50,816 nucleotides of DNA from an uncultured Christensenellaceae bacterium (GTDB lineage Bacteria > Bacillota > Clostridia > Christensenellales > Borkfalkiaceae): positions 3,001 through 53,816 of the forward strand of contig CAJUJO010000008.1 of the NCBI GenBank assembly GCA_910586675.1, read 5' to 3'. This document shows, one piece after another, positions 40,561-49,478 of the stretch. The notes under the pieces are model-generated. The model worked only from the letters and a program-made list of their open reading frames with translations. It did not search any database and was not told the DNA's origin. Position 1 is the stretch's first letter. The number at the start of each line of letters is the position of its first letter. Both the position numbers and the translations under genes were made by a program.

Positions 40561-41724
40561 ATGCACGTCAAAAACGCAATGAATCGCTTTATGTCTAAAC
40601 TACTCGATTTGAAAAGCGCCCTGTATTACAGGATAAAGCGCGCAGCGGTTCCGTTGATCTCCGTTATCGTATTAGGTTTCGTACTCACGGCGTATCTTGC
40701 CAATATTCCCGTTTCGGAAGCAACGGACGAATTATATCGCACGTTAGACGGTATCTTTTATCTCTTCTGCGGGCTGCTTCCCGTTGCCGTCGCGGCGGGT
40801 GTGTTCCTCGGCATCGTTGCCTATAAACGCAGAAAAATTTATCTTATGCGGTTCAACAAAAGCAGGCTGAATAAACGCGTCTATCCGTTCGACGTCGTGC
40901 TTGCAATATTGATGGGTCTGTTTTGCCTCCTGTGTATTTATCCTATTTGGTACGTCGTCGTCGGAAGTTTTAATCAGGGCGCCGATTATACGAGCGGCGG
41001 CGTGTTCTTCTATCCCCGCGTGTTTACGTTTGAAAACTATAAAATCGTTCTTGCAAAACAGGAACTGTGGCACAGCTACATGGTTACCATAGGCAGAACG
41101 TTGTTGGGTACCTTTCTGTCGCTAATCTTTACTGCGGCGGTCGGGTATGCGATGAGCAGACCTAACCTCAAATTCAAGCGGGCGTTTTACTGGATTAACA
41201 TATTTACGATGTTTTTCGGCGGGGGACTGATACCGTATTTCCTCATTATCAGGAGCATCGGACTGTACGGAACCTTTTGGGTCTATATCATCCCCGGTCT
41301 GTATTCCGTTTATAACATGATTGTTCTGCAAAGCGGATTCAAGTCCATTTCTCCGGAAATACACGACGCGGCCGTCGTGGACGGCGCGGGAGAATTCAGA
41401 ATATGGTGGCAGATTTATATGCCGCTGTCTAAGCCCGTTCTTGCGACGATTGTTTTATGGGTGGCCGTCGGGCATTGGAATAACTATTTCGATACCATGA
41501 TATACGCCAGCGAGAAAAATCTGTGGTCGCTGCAATATTATTTGCTTCAAACTATCAATTCGGCGACGGGGAAAGAGGGCGCGTCGGAAATACAGCAAAA
41601 TCTCAATCCTATGACGATATCCCTCGCCGCGATCATTGTTTCCATTATTCCCGTGTTTTTCTTTTTCCCGCTTATCAGGAAGAACTTCGCTTCGGGAATC
41701 ATGGTCGGATCTCTGAAAGGTTAA
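40561..41724 (+). CDS. Sugar ABC transporter permease, YtcP/LplC type, with extra N-terminal membrane region
   Basis: Second membrane subunit of the importer. Residues about 115-387 are a normal MalG-like permease, with VVVGSFNQG after the first segment, the EIHDAAVVDGAGEFRIWWQIYMPLSKPVL coupling region and the NFASGIMVGSLKG end. The first about 100 residues are extra and hold two further hydrophobic segments (about 26-45 and 62-83), where the family usually has a short start. The start at 40561 is the first ATG after the stop of the first permease, with AGGGG upstream. The extension could be a local addition or a start-site artefact, but it is in frame and hydrophobic throughout. Confidence 0.9.
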   Translation: MHVKNAMNRFMSKLLDLKSALYYRIKRAAVPLISVIVLGFVLTAYLANIPVSEATDELYRTLDGIFYLFCGLLPVAVAAGVFLGIVAYKRRKIYLMRFNKSRLNKRVYPFDVVLAILMGLFCLLCIYPIWYVVVGSFNQGADYTSGGVFFYPRVFTFENYKIVLAKQELWHSYMVTIGRTLLGTFLSLIFTAAVGYAMSRPNLKFKRAFYWINIFTMFFGGGLIPYFLIIRSIGLYGTFWVYIIPGLYSVYNMIVLQSGFKSISPEIHDAAVVDGAGEFRIWWQIYMPLSKPVLATIVLWVAVGHWNNYFDTMIYASEKNLWSLQYYLLQTINSATGKEGASEIQQNLNPMTISLAAIIVSIIPVFFFFPLIRKNFASGIMVGSLKG

Positions 41725-41749
41725 AAAGGATTTTTAAGGAGGAAGGTAA

Positions 41750-43630
41750 ATGAAAAAACGTTTTTGTACAACAGTTGCCGCAACGCTCGTTGCCGCTATG
41801 GCTCTTCCGGTGTTTGCCGCTTGCGGAAGAGACAGCGGAAACGGCGGGGGAGGTTCGGGCGATAATATGGCGCAGCTCACCTATCCCGATTTTGAGCAAA
41901 CGCCGAAGGATAAGAACAGCTGGGAATATATTCCCGACGACAACGACCTTAAAATCAGGTGGTACGTCGATGTTTCCAGCTGGCCCATTCCCGCGGATAA
42001 CAGCGTTTTACGGAAAATCAAAGAGGACACGGGCATTTCCATCGAATTTACGACGCCCGTACAGGACGACGGGCAGAAGCTTACGACGATGATAGCGGGC
42101 GGAGATATTCCCGATATCATTTCCGTAACTTCGGCGAGTACACAGATGCTCTCGTCGCTTGCTCAGCAAGGGTATGTTTACGATATCAACACGCTTGCCG
42201 ATAAATGGGCGCCAACGCTTCACGACCATCTGCCCAAGGATGTGCTCGATTGGTGGGCATACGGAAACGGGAAAACGTACGGAATTCCCAATCATTATTA
42301 TAGCTATGAAGATATTCCCGAAGGGCAATTGCAGCCCAACGGCGGCATGATGGTGCGTAAGGATCTTTTCGATAAATGGCAGGCGGTCGCCGAGGCGCGC
42401 GCCGACGGCGACGGGATGATTTCGTATACCTCCCGCACGGGCGAAACGAAAAAGGTAGAATGGGAAGGATATATCACGACGCCCGAAGGTTTCAAGGAAG
42501 CCGCTACCTGGGCGATGCAGAACCATCAGGGAACGGGAAAAGGGCAGATTACGACGGGATTGCAGCTCGGGCAGTTCAACCGCGACGGGAACGTTTCCCT
42601 CACCTGGCTTTCCCAGTTTTTTGCAATTCCGTTTGAAACGAGGGACGGAGAATATCTGTATCAGTTTACGGACGAGCGGTACGCCGATATGCTCTATTAC
42701 TTGAACGAGCTTTGCACGACAAAAATCGGCGGCGGGACGATCATATCGCGCGGCAACTTTACGCAGTCGTACGACGGGGTCGGTTCTGTCGTTGCGGGCG
42801 GTCAGGCGTTTGCGACGCTCGTAACGCCGCAGGACTATCAGATGCATTTCGCCAACGCGAAGGACAACGGTTACGAATACGTGAGCATGTATATTACCAA
42901 TTCTCAGGGGGACGCGCCCGTCCTTGCGGATATTCGCGGTTACGGATACCTCTTCAACATGATTACGACGAAGTGCAGCCGTCCCGATCTCGTGATCAAG
43001 CTGTTCGACTACCTCACGAGCGAGGAGGGGCAGCGCCTGATATGCTTCGGCGTGGAGGGGGAAACCTGGGAGTGGGCGGACGATACGAAAAAGCAGCTCG
43101 CCTATACGCAGGATTTTCTCGATAAAAAATCCGATCCGAGTCAATCGATCGAAGGTTACGGTTTGATGAAGTTCGATCTTCTCATCAATTATCAGCTTTA
43201 CGACAACATGCAGCCCAAAACCAATCACGGCAAGACGGCCGCGGAAGTGTTCAGAACCAATCTCAAACGCCCGCTGACGGTTTACGCGTACGACTACAAC
43301 GCGACGCACTTTATTATCGATACGAACGACGGACGTTATAAAAATTATGCCAACGCGTTGACACGAATCAGCACGACGATCGGAAGTCAGCTTTCTAAAA
43401 TTTTGCTTGCGGAAAATCATGCGGAAGCCGTTCGGCTTTATAATCAGACTGTTGATACCATTCAGAAGCGGAATCTCGATCTTGTCATCGAAATGAACGC
43501 GGAGGCTTACAAAAAGACAAAGGAAAAGCTGGGAATCACGGTCGCATGGCCCGTCTATCGGGAGGATTACGTATCCCCGCTCAACCGCAAAATGCCCAAC
43601 GGCGACCCTGCGTATTACAGGAACTATTAA
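41750..43630 (+). CDS. Extracellular solute-binding lipoprotein (LplA-like)
   Basis: Large substrate receptor of the importer. The 626-residue product has a lipoprotein signal ending VFAAC (Cys25), a glycine-rich linker, and the type-1 binding fold typical of LplA proteins (KIRWYVDVSSWPIPADNSVLRKIKEDTGISIEF, IAGGDIPDIISVTS, YGIPNHYY). Its size, well above the 400-450 of simple sugar receptors, fits the LplA group that binds complex oligosaccharides. AGGAGG precedes the ATG. It follows the two permeases by 25 bases and precedes the nucleoside hydrolase by three. Confidence 0.92.
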   Translation: MKKRFCTTVAATLVAAMALPVFAACGRDSGNGGGGSGDNMAQLTYPDFEQTPKDKNSWEYIPDDNDLKIRWYVDVSSWPIPADNSVLRKIKEDTGISIEFTTPVQDDGQKLTTMIAGGDIPDIISVTSASTQMLSSLAQQGYVYDINTLADKWAPTLHDHLPKDVLDWWAYGNGKTYGIPNHYYSYEDIPEGQLQPNGGMMVRKDLFDKWQAVAEARADGDGMISYTSRTGETKKVEWEGYITTPEGFKEAATWAMQNHQGTGKGQITTGLQLGQFNRDGNVSLTWLSQFFAIPFETRDGEYLYQFTDERYADMLYYLNELCTTKIGGGTIISRGNFTQSYDGVGSVVAGGQAFATLVTPQDYQMHFANAKDNGYEYVSMYITNSQGDAPVLADIRGYGYLFNMITTKCSRPDLVIKLFDYLTSEEGQRLICFGVEGETWEWADDTKKQLAYTQDFLDKKSDPSQSIEGYGLMKFDLLINYQLYDNMQPKTNHGKTAAEVFRTNLKRPLTVYAYDYNATHFIIDTNDGRYKNYANALTRISTTIGSQLSKILLAENHAEAVRLYNQTVDTIQKRNLDLVIEMNAEAYKKTKEKLGITVAWPVYREDYVSPLNRKMPNGDPAYYRNY

Positions 43631-43633
43631 GAT

Positions 43634-44527
43634 ATGAAACGAAAAATCATTCTCGATACCGATATCGGCGACGATATCGACGACGCCTTTGCGCTTGCTT
43701 TTGCTTTGTCTCTTGCCAAGGTTGAGATTGTCGGAATAACTACGGTTTTTCGCAATACGAAAGAGCGGGCGCAGCTTGCGCGAAAGCTTCTCGATACCGC
43801 GGGATTAAACATACCCGTTTATGCGGGAGAGCCGATACCCGAAAGGGAACCCATTCATTTTTTTGAAAAGGACGGCGACGGCGCGCCTGAAACGCAGCAT
43901 ATCTGCCAGTGGGATGAAACGTACGGAAATCTTCCCGTTCGGAGCGGCGCTGTGGAATTTCTCGCCGAACAGGCTGAGCTGTTGGGCGAAGAGCTTACTG
44001 TCGTCGCGATTGGGCCGATGACCAATCTCGCCAGGGCGATAAAATCTTATCCGAAGGCAATGAAGAAGCTGGGTGCCGTCATTTCGATGGGCGGAAGCTT
44101 TGAAGAATACTGTTCCGAATGGAATATTCTATGCGATCCCGAAGCGGCGGATGTCGTTTACGGAAGCGGTATCCCCGTATATGCGGTGGGATTGGACGTA
44201 ACGCTGAAATGTCCGCTCGAATCCGATTTGCTCGATTCCTTTCGCGCTTCGGAAAAACCCGTGAACAAATTACTTTCGCTTTTGTTGGACAGATGGTTTG
44301 CCTTTTTTGGGTTTGAAAAGAGCGTGATGCACGATCCGCTTACGGTTGCATGTCTTATCTCCGACGTTTGCACTTTCGAAAAACGCTATGTGCGGGTGGA
44401 GTTGGAAGATATGCGCGGCGCGGTCCACACGTCGGAAGACGCGCGGGAAGGGTATGTACCCGTGTTCGTTGCAACGAAAGTCTGTAATGAAATGTTTTAT
44501 TCCTTAATAAGGAAAGCGATGCTTTAA
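43634..44527 (+). CDS. Nucleoside hydrolase (IUNH family)
   Basis: Cleaves the N-glycosidic bond of ribonucleosides, giving base and ribose, or acts on related N-ribosides. The 297-residue protein has the calcium-binding N-terminal aspartate cluster (LDTDIGDDIDDAFAL, 7-21, the clostridial variant of DTDPGxDD), AIGPMTNLARAI, GGSFEEYCSEWNILCDPEAA (with the substrate Asn/Asp region) and a late MHDPLTVACLI, the family HDP-type histidine. There is no signal peptide, so it is cytoplasmic and would act on imported ligand. Next to ribokinase and a ribose-type repressor it suggests ribose recovery. It is three bases after the binding-protein gene. Confidence 0.9.
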   Translation: MKRKIILDTDIGDDIDDAFALAFALSLAKVEIVGITTVFRNTKERAQLARKLLDTAGLNIPVYAGEPIPEREPIHFFEKDGDGAPETQHICQWDETYGNLPVRSGAVEFLAEQAELLGEELTVVAIGPMTNLARAIKSYPKAMKKLGAVISMGGSFEEYCSEWNILCDPEAADVVYGSGIPVYAVGLDVTLKCPLESDLLDSFRASEKPVNKLLSLLLDRWFAFFGFEKSVMHDPLTVACLISDVCTFEKRYVRVELEDMRGAVHTSEDAREGYVPVFVATKVCNEMFYSLIRKAML

Positions 44528-44586
44528 TTTCAGATAGGGTCATATGGACGGTTGTCCGAAAAAAATACGATATGGAGGAAAAAGAA

Positions 44587-46662
44587 ATGACCAGAACAAA
44601 AAATCTTGCTCTTGCCTGTTTGCTCGGCGCGTGTATCGCGACGGGAGCGGCGGGGGCGGCGCTCACTGCTTCGGTAGGCGCGGACGCATTGGATACGACC
44701 TCGAAGGTTACCTATCCTTTTGCGACGGGAACGACGGCTTTTCAATATGCACCGTCGTTTACCGCACCTTCGGCGAAGACCGAGAATGATGCGTTTGAAT
44801 TTTACCAAATCAAATTCGATGCCGCGACATACGATTTTACGGACATCACCCACGTCGGGATACAGGTGAAAATGGTTAGCGGCAATCCGGGTTTAACGGT
44901 GGGCGTTATCAACGGCGCAAATAACCGTTTATGCAGCGAATCGGACGGAAAACCCTTTTACATTCTTTCCGAAAGTGGTTCGATCACGCAGGCAAACGCG
45001 TTATACGGCGCAATCAACCTCGGTGCGGACGCTTGCGGAACTTTGATTATGCCCGTGTCCTCTTTGCAATGGCGCGCGGGAGACAACAGTCTTACGAACG
45101 TCAACTCTGTTTATTTTGAAACGAATACGAAATACAATTGGAATTTTCAATTAACAATCGGAAGCGTGGTTGCTTGGAAAGGCGATCCTGCGGTTGCGGG
45201 GTCGGAAAAAGTAACTTTGGCGGATTGCTCGCAGGCGGAACGCGCGGCGTCAAAATATTACGTGGCTTCCGGAAACGCTTCCTGCATGCAGTTTCCTTCC
45301 GAATTGGAAGTCCCTGAGCCTGCGGCGCCCGAAATCGCTTATCCGTTCCGCACGGGAGAAGCAGCCAATCACAACACCGCGACTTGGAAAGGGTTTAACG
45401 TGGACGGAAGCAAATCCAATCAACAGACGGTAAAAGTTACGTTCGATACAGCGACGGCGGATTTCAGCAATGCAAGCTATCTCATGGTGCAATATAAAAA
45501 TAATTCCGCGCCCGGGTTACAGTATATGCTGTCCGCGGGAGGCGCGAATTATTCCGTTTCGGCAAAAGAAGGCGAACGCATTTACTTTACGGAAGAAGGA
45601 CAAACGGAGAGCTCGCTCGCCTGCAAAGTACTTTACGGTCATATCAACGTCAGCCAGTCGGGTAAAATGGGCGCCTTGATTATTCCTATGTCGTCCATGG
45701 CTTGGACGGGGACGCAGGCGGACAGGGATCTTACCAAAATCGACGGACTCACAATTACGACGAATTCTCAATTCAACGGCGGATTTGAGCTTTTGATCGG
45801 TGAAATCGGACTGTACGAAGGAGACGCGGGCAGCGGAACGTTCAGAAAATTGTTGAATCTTTCCGAAGATAAGTCCGATCACTTCTCGGTAACGACGGCG
45901 CTCGAAGAAAACAAGGGAAGATTGGTATTCTACGAACCGCCGCTCACGCAGCTCGGCGACGCTTCCGTAGACTGGTACGCAAAGGATGCCGCGCCCGAAG
46001 ATTTTTCCATTTGGAACGGCGGTGCGAACGGAGAAGTGAAAATCGTAAAGGATTCTTACGGAGACGACGCAGTCCAAATCACGGCGACCACTCCCAACGA
46101 AAGTACGACTGCAGACACGTACGTTGCGACGACGCTCTCGAACGGCGGATTCTCCTGGGCGGGCAAAAAGGGCGTTAATTTTTGGGCGCGTAACGATAGC
46201 GACGTGGAAATTAATTTCAACATCGAATTGGATTGCAGGGTAAAAAATCCCGCTACGGATAAGACGATTTCCGACAGATTCAACGTTCAGGCGAATCAAC
46301 GCTATTATTTGTACGACGTAAATACGGGCAAGACGACCGTTTATATGACGCGCTTTACCTGTTCCCTGCCCGTTGGGTTTGAAGGCTGGGTGCGTATTCC
46401 TTTCTCCGCGTTTGCCCGCGCCGATTGGAGTACGAACGGCGTAACGCAGGAACAGTTCATGGGAGAGGGCAGTACAGTAAGCTATCTTGCCATCACCGTT
46501 CATCAGCCTACGTATACGCAGAAACCGTTTGCTGTAAATAAATTCGGCGCATACGGCGAAACGCCGAAATTCGAAAGCGTTATCGTTACGGGACACGGTA
46601 AGAGCATGAAGGATCTTTTGAAGCTCGATCAATTAACGCTTGTTCACGAGGAGGAAAACTGA
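44587..46662 (+). CDS. Secreted multi-module beta-sandwich protein with an internal duplication
   Basis: A 691-residue secreted protein of unknown function. A signal peptide is clear (basic start, hydrophobic 7-29, likely cleavage near residue 34), with no lipobox. Residues about 43-235 and 252-435 are repeats of one module of roughly 200 residues: each starts YPF, and has LYGxIN, then GxLIxPxSSxxW and a TNxxxNxxF..IG strand end. A third module (about 460-660) resembles a carbohydrate-binding jelly roll (DFSIWNGG, FWARND, EGWVRIPFSAF). GGAGG precedes ATG 44587; a longer start from 44572 is less likely. No catalytic motif was recognised. The position after the transporter suggests glycan binding at the cell surface. 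Confidence 0.75.
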   Translation: MTRTKNLALACLLGACIATGAAGAALTASVGADALDTTSKVTYPFATGTTAFQYAPSFTAPSAKTENDAFEFYQIKFDAATYDFTDITHVGIQVKMVSGNPGLTVGVINGANNRLCSESDGKPFYILSESGSITQANALYGAINLGADACGTLIMPVSSLQWRAGDNSLTNVNSVYFETNTKYNWNFQLTIGSVVAWKGDPAVAGSEKVTLADCSQAERAASKYYVASGNASCMQFPSELEVPEPAAPEIAYPFRTGEAANHNTATWKGFNVDGSKSNQQTVKVTFDTATADFSNASYLMVQYKNNSAPGLQYMLSAGGANYSVSAKEGERIYFTEEGQTESSLACKVLYGHINVSQSGKMGALIIPMSSMAWTGTQADRDLTKIDGLTITTNSQFNGGFELLIGEIGLYEGDAGSGTFRKLLNLSEDKSDHFSVTTALEENKGRLVFYEPPLTQLGDASVDWYAKDAAPEDFSIWNGGANGEVKIVKDSYGDDAVQITATTPNESTTADTYVATTLSNGGFSWAGKKGVNFWARNDSDVEINFNIELDCRVKNPATDKTISDRFNVQANQRYYLYDVNTGKTTVYMTRFTCSLPVGFEGWVRIPFSAFARADWSTNGVTQEQFMGEGSTVSYLAITVHQPTYTQKPFAVNKFGAYGETPKFESVIVTGHGKSMKDLLKLDQLTLVHEEEN

Positions 46663-46663
46663 G

Positions 46664-47848
46664 ATGAAAGCTAAGAGATTATTGGCGCTGTTGTCGGCGG
46701 TGTGCTTGGGAACCTCGCTTGTCGCGCTTGCCGCTTGCGGCGGAAGCGATACCAACAAACCCGGCGGAAATACGCCGGCCGGCAACGAACCGGGAGGGGT
46801 TACGCCTAAGCCCGAGGAAACCGTTTACGGGCTTCCCGTCGCGGAAGAGGGGCGCTATATTACCAATTCCGATGTATTTATGGAAAACGGAAACCGTTAT
46901 CTCGTATATACGACCAATGAAACAGCAGGAGAACAGGACAACGTAATCGCGCTTCGTACGGGTACCTATACCGAAGGCGAAGATAAAGGCTGGGCGTACG
47001 GAACGGAAAAGATTCTTCTGCGCGGCGGTGAAGGAAAATGGGACGAATTTATCGGTTCCGCCTCTGTCGTCAAGGGAACGTTTGCTCTCGGCGGAGAAAG
47101 CTATAATTATCTCATGGCGTATTGCGGCACGGATAAGAGTAACGATACGCAGTTTGCGCTCGGACTTGCGCTTGGAAAAACGTTAGACGGCGATTGGGTG
47201 AAGGCGTCGGAAGAACCGCTTTTCACGGCGGACGTTACGGGAAACAATCTCGGTCGATACGCGCCGTCGCTCGTCAACTACGATAAACGGAGCGCCGTTC
47301 GTCTGTTCTACACCTACGCTGATCATACGGGGCACTTTACCCGCTTTGTCGATCTGAATGCGGCAGACATCGGCGCACTCTATGAGGACGGTGCAAAGGA
47401 CGACGTGATGCTTATTTCGGGCGAAGCGATCGTGCCCAACAACGGCCAAATTTCCGACGGCGGCGCGGTGCCGCTCTTCCCCAATGCCGATTTCGCTTAT
47501 CAAGCCGAGGAAGAAAAATTCTATGCGGTAAAGGACTACAATCCCGCCGCAAGCACAAAACCCAATTTCTCCGAGCGGTTGCAGCTCCTGTATATCGCCG
47601 AGGATGAGCTTTACACGGTCGATCCGTCTAACGTCGGTTGGCAGAGCGTCCGCAGCTGGGATTCGCTGGATACCCCCGATGCGGAATACGAGCGGCTGTA
47701 CGGAGCGAGCCTCCTTTCCGACGCATACGGTCATATGCTTGCGGAAAATACAGTTGAAATCGTTTACAGCGTCTGCGACTTCGGCGACGACTATCTGTAT
47801 ACGCAGAATTTGCTGTCGTTCAGCGCAACGTTGTCGGCAGAGGATTGA
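46664..47848 (+). CDS. Lipoprotein with predicted beta-propeller fold, paralogue 1
   Basis: A 394-residue exported lipoprotein (signal ending VALAAC, Cys25, followed by a Gly/Asn/Pro linker). The mature part has short repeated beta motifs of the five-bladed propeller type found in GH43/GH117-like enzymes: SDVFMENGNRYLVYTT, GKWDEFIGSASVVKGTF, YNYLMAYCG, RYAPSLVNY and VRLFYTYAD, with a late ADFAYQAEEEKFYAV. It lacks the lipocalin-like N-terminal domain of the next two genes and is the most diverged. AGGAGG lies within the end of the previous gene. Catalytic residues could not be assigned, so it may be an enzyme or a binding protein. Confidence 0.72.
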   Translation: MKAKRLLALLSAVCLGTSLVALAACGGSDTNKPGGNTPAGNEPGGVTPKPEETVYGLPVAEEGRYITNSDVFMENGNRYLVYTTNETAGEQDNVIALRTGTYTEGEDKGWAYGTEKILLRGGEGKWDEFIGSASVVKGTFALGGESYNYLMAYCGTDKSNDTQFALGLALGKTLDGDWVKASEEPLFTADVTGNNLGRYAPSLVNYDKRSAVRLFYTYADHTGHFTRFVDLNAADIGALYEDGAKDDVMLISGEAIVPNNGQISDGGAVPLFPNADFAYQAEEEKFYAVKDYNPAASTKPNFSERLQLLYIAEDELYTVDPSNVGWQSVRSWDSLDTPDAEYERLYGASLLSDAYGHMLAENTVEIVYSVCDFGDDYLYTQNLLSFSATLSAED

Positions 47849-47861
47849 CGGCGAGAGGGAG

Positions 47862-47880
47862 CGGGGGGAACTTCCCCCCG
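47862..47880. repeat. Very GC-rich hairpin between lipoprotein genes
   Basis: CGGGGGG pairs with CCCCCCG around a five-base loop. It lies 14 bases after the stop of paralogue 1 and upstream of the ribosome site of paralogue 2. There is no T-run. It may adjust the ratio of the two proteins. Confidence 0.6.
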
Positions 47881-47906
47881 TGCCCGATGAAATATCGGAG
47901 GAAACT

Positions 47907-49463
47907 ATGGCGAAAAAATTTATTTTCCGCGGAATCACGTTTATTTGCGCTATGTGCATGTGCTTTTCGCTCGTTGCCTGCGGGCAGTCGGAGGGCGGAA
48001 GCGGCAACGGCGAAAACGGCGGCAATCAGGGGGAAAATCCGGGCGGCGAAATTCCGGACGAAAAAGTTTCTTTGGACGGCTGGTACCTTTTAGTGAAAAA
48101 AACCGTGCAGGGAACGGATATCACGGGGGATTACCTTTGGAACGCCGTTCGGTTAAGCGAAGGCGCGGTTACGATGTATGAAACCGATTTGACGGGGCAG
48201 ACGGTTAGCGATGGAACTTACACGGTGAGCGAAAATACCGTAACGATGAAGTTCGGAATATCGCAGCGAAAGTTCGTTTATTCGGCTGCGGAAAAGCAAT
48301 TGGATTTCAGTGGAAGCATCAACAGGCGGAAGGTAACGATGCAATATCGGTTTAACGGCGATTTTTCCCTTCCCGAGGCGAGCGGCGGCGTTCCGTTTAC
48401 GGGGGAATTATTCGGCGACGACATTACGAAAAATTTCTATAACTATTGCCCCACGGTCATGACGGAGGGGAACGATACCATGCACGTTTGGTATTGCAGC
48501 AATAAGGATTCGGGGAACGTTACCGATTACGTCGCCTATCGCAAGGGCAAACTCAACGCGTCGGGAAAATGGGAATTTTCCGAAAAGTCTCTCGTGTTGA
48601 GTCCCGGAAGCGGAGATGACTGGGATAGCCGCCACGTGTGCGATCCGTCCGTCGTAAAGGGGAAGTTTACGATGGGCGGCGAAACGTATTCCTATCTTAT
48701 GGCATACTTAGGCTGCAAAACTAGCAACAACAGCTGCAACGAAGTGGGGATAGCCGTCGCAAAGGCACCCGAAGGTCCTTGGATCAAGGTGGAACGGCTC
48801 AATCCCGTCGCGAATTTCTATCAGTCGAGTGATTATGCGCCCGGCGTTTGGAGATGGGGTTACGGTCAGCCGAGCTTGGTCAATTCGGACGGCGAAGGAA
48901 AGGTTTTGTTGTTTTATACCAAGGGCGCCGCAGTTACGGGAACCAACGTCGAGGAATGGGATTTCTCCGATCTCGACACCGTCGAGAAACCTCTCCGCAA
49001 ATCGGTCTTGCGGGAAGGGGGAATTTCCAACGCGGCGGGTTCCAATATCTGCATTCATAACGCCGATTTTGCTTACGATCCCGTGCTCAGACGCCTTTAT
49101 TGTTATGAGGACGATTTTCCCAATCCGACGGACGGCGGAGTGGACGTGATTGCCGATACTGGCGCATTGTTCTTCCTCGAACTCGGAGAAAAGGGAAACG
49201 GATTCGATATCCTGTTCGGCACGGACGTTTATAACTGGAATCTTGTAAACAGAATCACGCCGTCTCTTACAGGTTTTGCACGCAACCATAATGTGGGCAT
49301 CGTAACGGATGGTTTCGGCGCGTTGACGAATCCTTATCGCGTTCCGCTCGTATATACGATGAGTTATCTGAAAACCGATTTCCCCGATTGGGAGTATCAG
49401 AATTCACAATGGCCCTTTTTGCACACCTATCGTTTGCACGGTCTTGTATTCGACGTTTCTTGA
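47907..49463 (+). CDS. Lipoprotein with lipocalin-like and beta-propeller domains, paralogue 2
   Basis: A 518-residue lipoprotein (lipobox SLVAC, Cys24; Gly/Asn-rich linker). Residues about 52-150 form an all-beta lipocalin-like domain (LDGWYLLVKK...DGTYTVSENTVTMKF). The propeller part (about 160-518) carries YNYCPTVM, MHVWYCSNKD, DWDSRHVCDPSVVKG, YLMAYLGC, GIAVAKAPEGPWIKV, NADFAYDPV and FARNHNVGIV. These are shared almost in order with paralogue 3. The DPS and APEGPW strings are like GH43/GH130-type propellers, but I could not assign three catalytic acids. CGGAGG precedes the ATG. Confidence 0.72.
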   Translation: MAKKFIFRGITFICAMCMCFSLVACGQSEGGSGNGENGGNQGENPGGEIPDEKVSLDGWYLLVKKTVQGTDITGDYLWNAVRLSEGAVTMYETDLTGQTVSDGTYTVSENTVTMKFGISQRKFVYSAAEKQLDFSGSINRRKVTMQYRFNGDFSLPEASGGVPFTGELFGDDITKNFYNYCPTVMTEGNDTMHVWYCSNKDSGNVTDYVAYRKGKLNASGKWEFSEKSLVLSPGSGDDWDSRHVCDPSVVKGKFTMGGETYSYLMAYLGCKTSNNSCNEVGIAVAKAPEGPWIKVERLNPVANFYQSSDYAPGVWRWGYGQPSLVNSDGEGKVLLFYTKGAAVTGTNVEEWDFSDLDTVEKPLRKSVLREGGISNAAGSNICIHNADFAYDPVLRRLYCYEDDFPNPTDGGVDVIADTGALFFLELGEKGNGFDILFGTDVYNWNLVNRITPSLTGFARNHNVGIVTDGFGALTNPYRVPLVYTMSYLKTDFPDWEYQNSQWPFLHTYRLHGLVFDVS

Positions 49464-49478
49464 TTTACGGTGATCGAC

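Noticed and set aside
42008..43420. Minus-strand open frame of 470 codons
   Set aside because: Antisense to the solute-binding lipoprotein gene, with shadow composition.
45517..46632. Minus-strand open frame of 371 codons
   Set aside because: Antisense to the secreted repeat protein gene; no motif.
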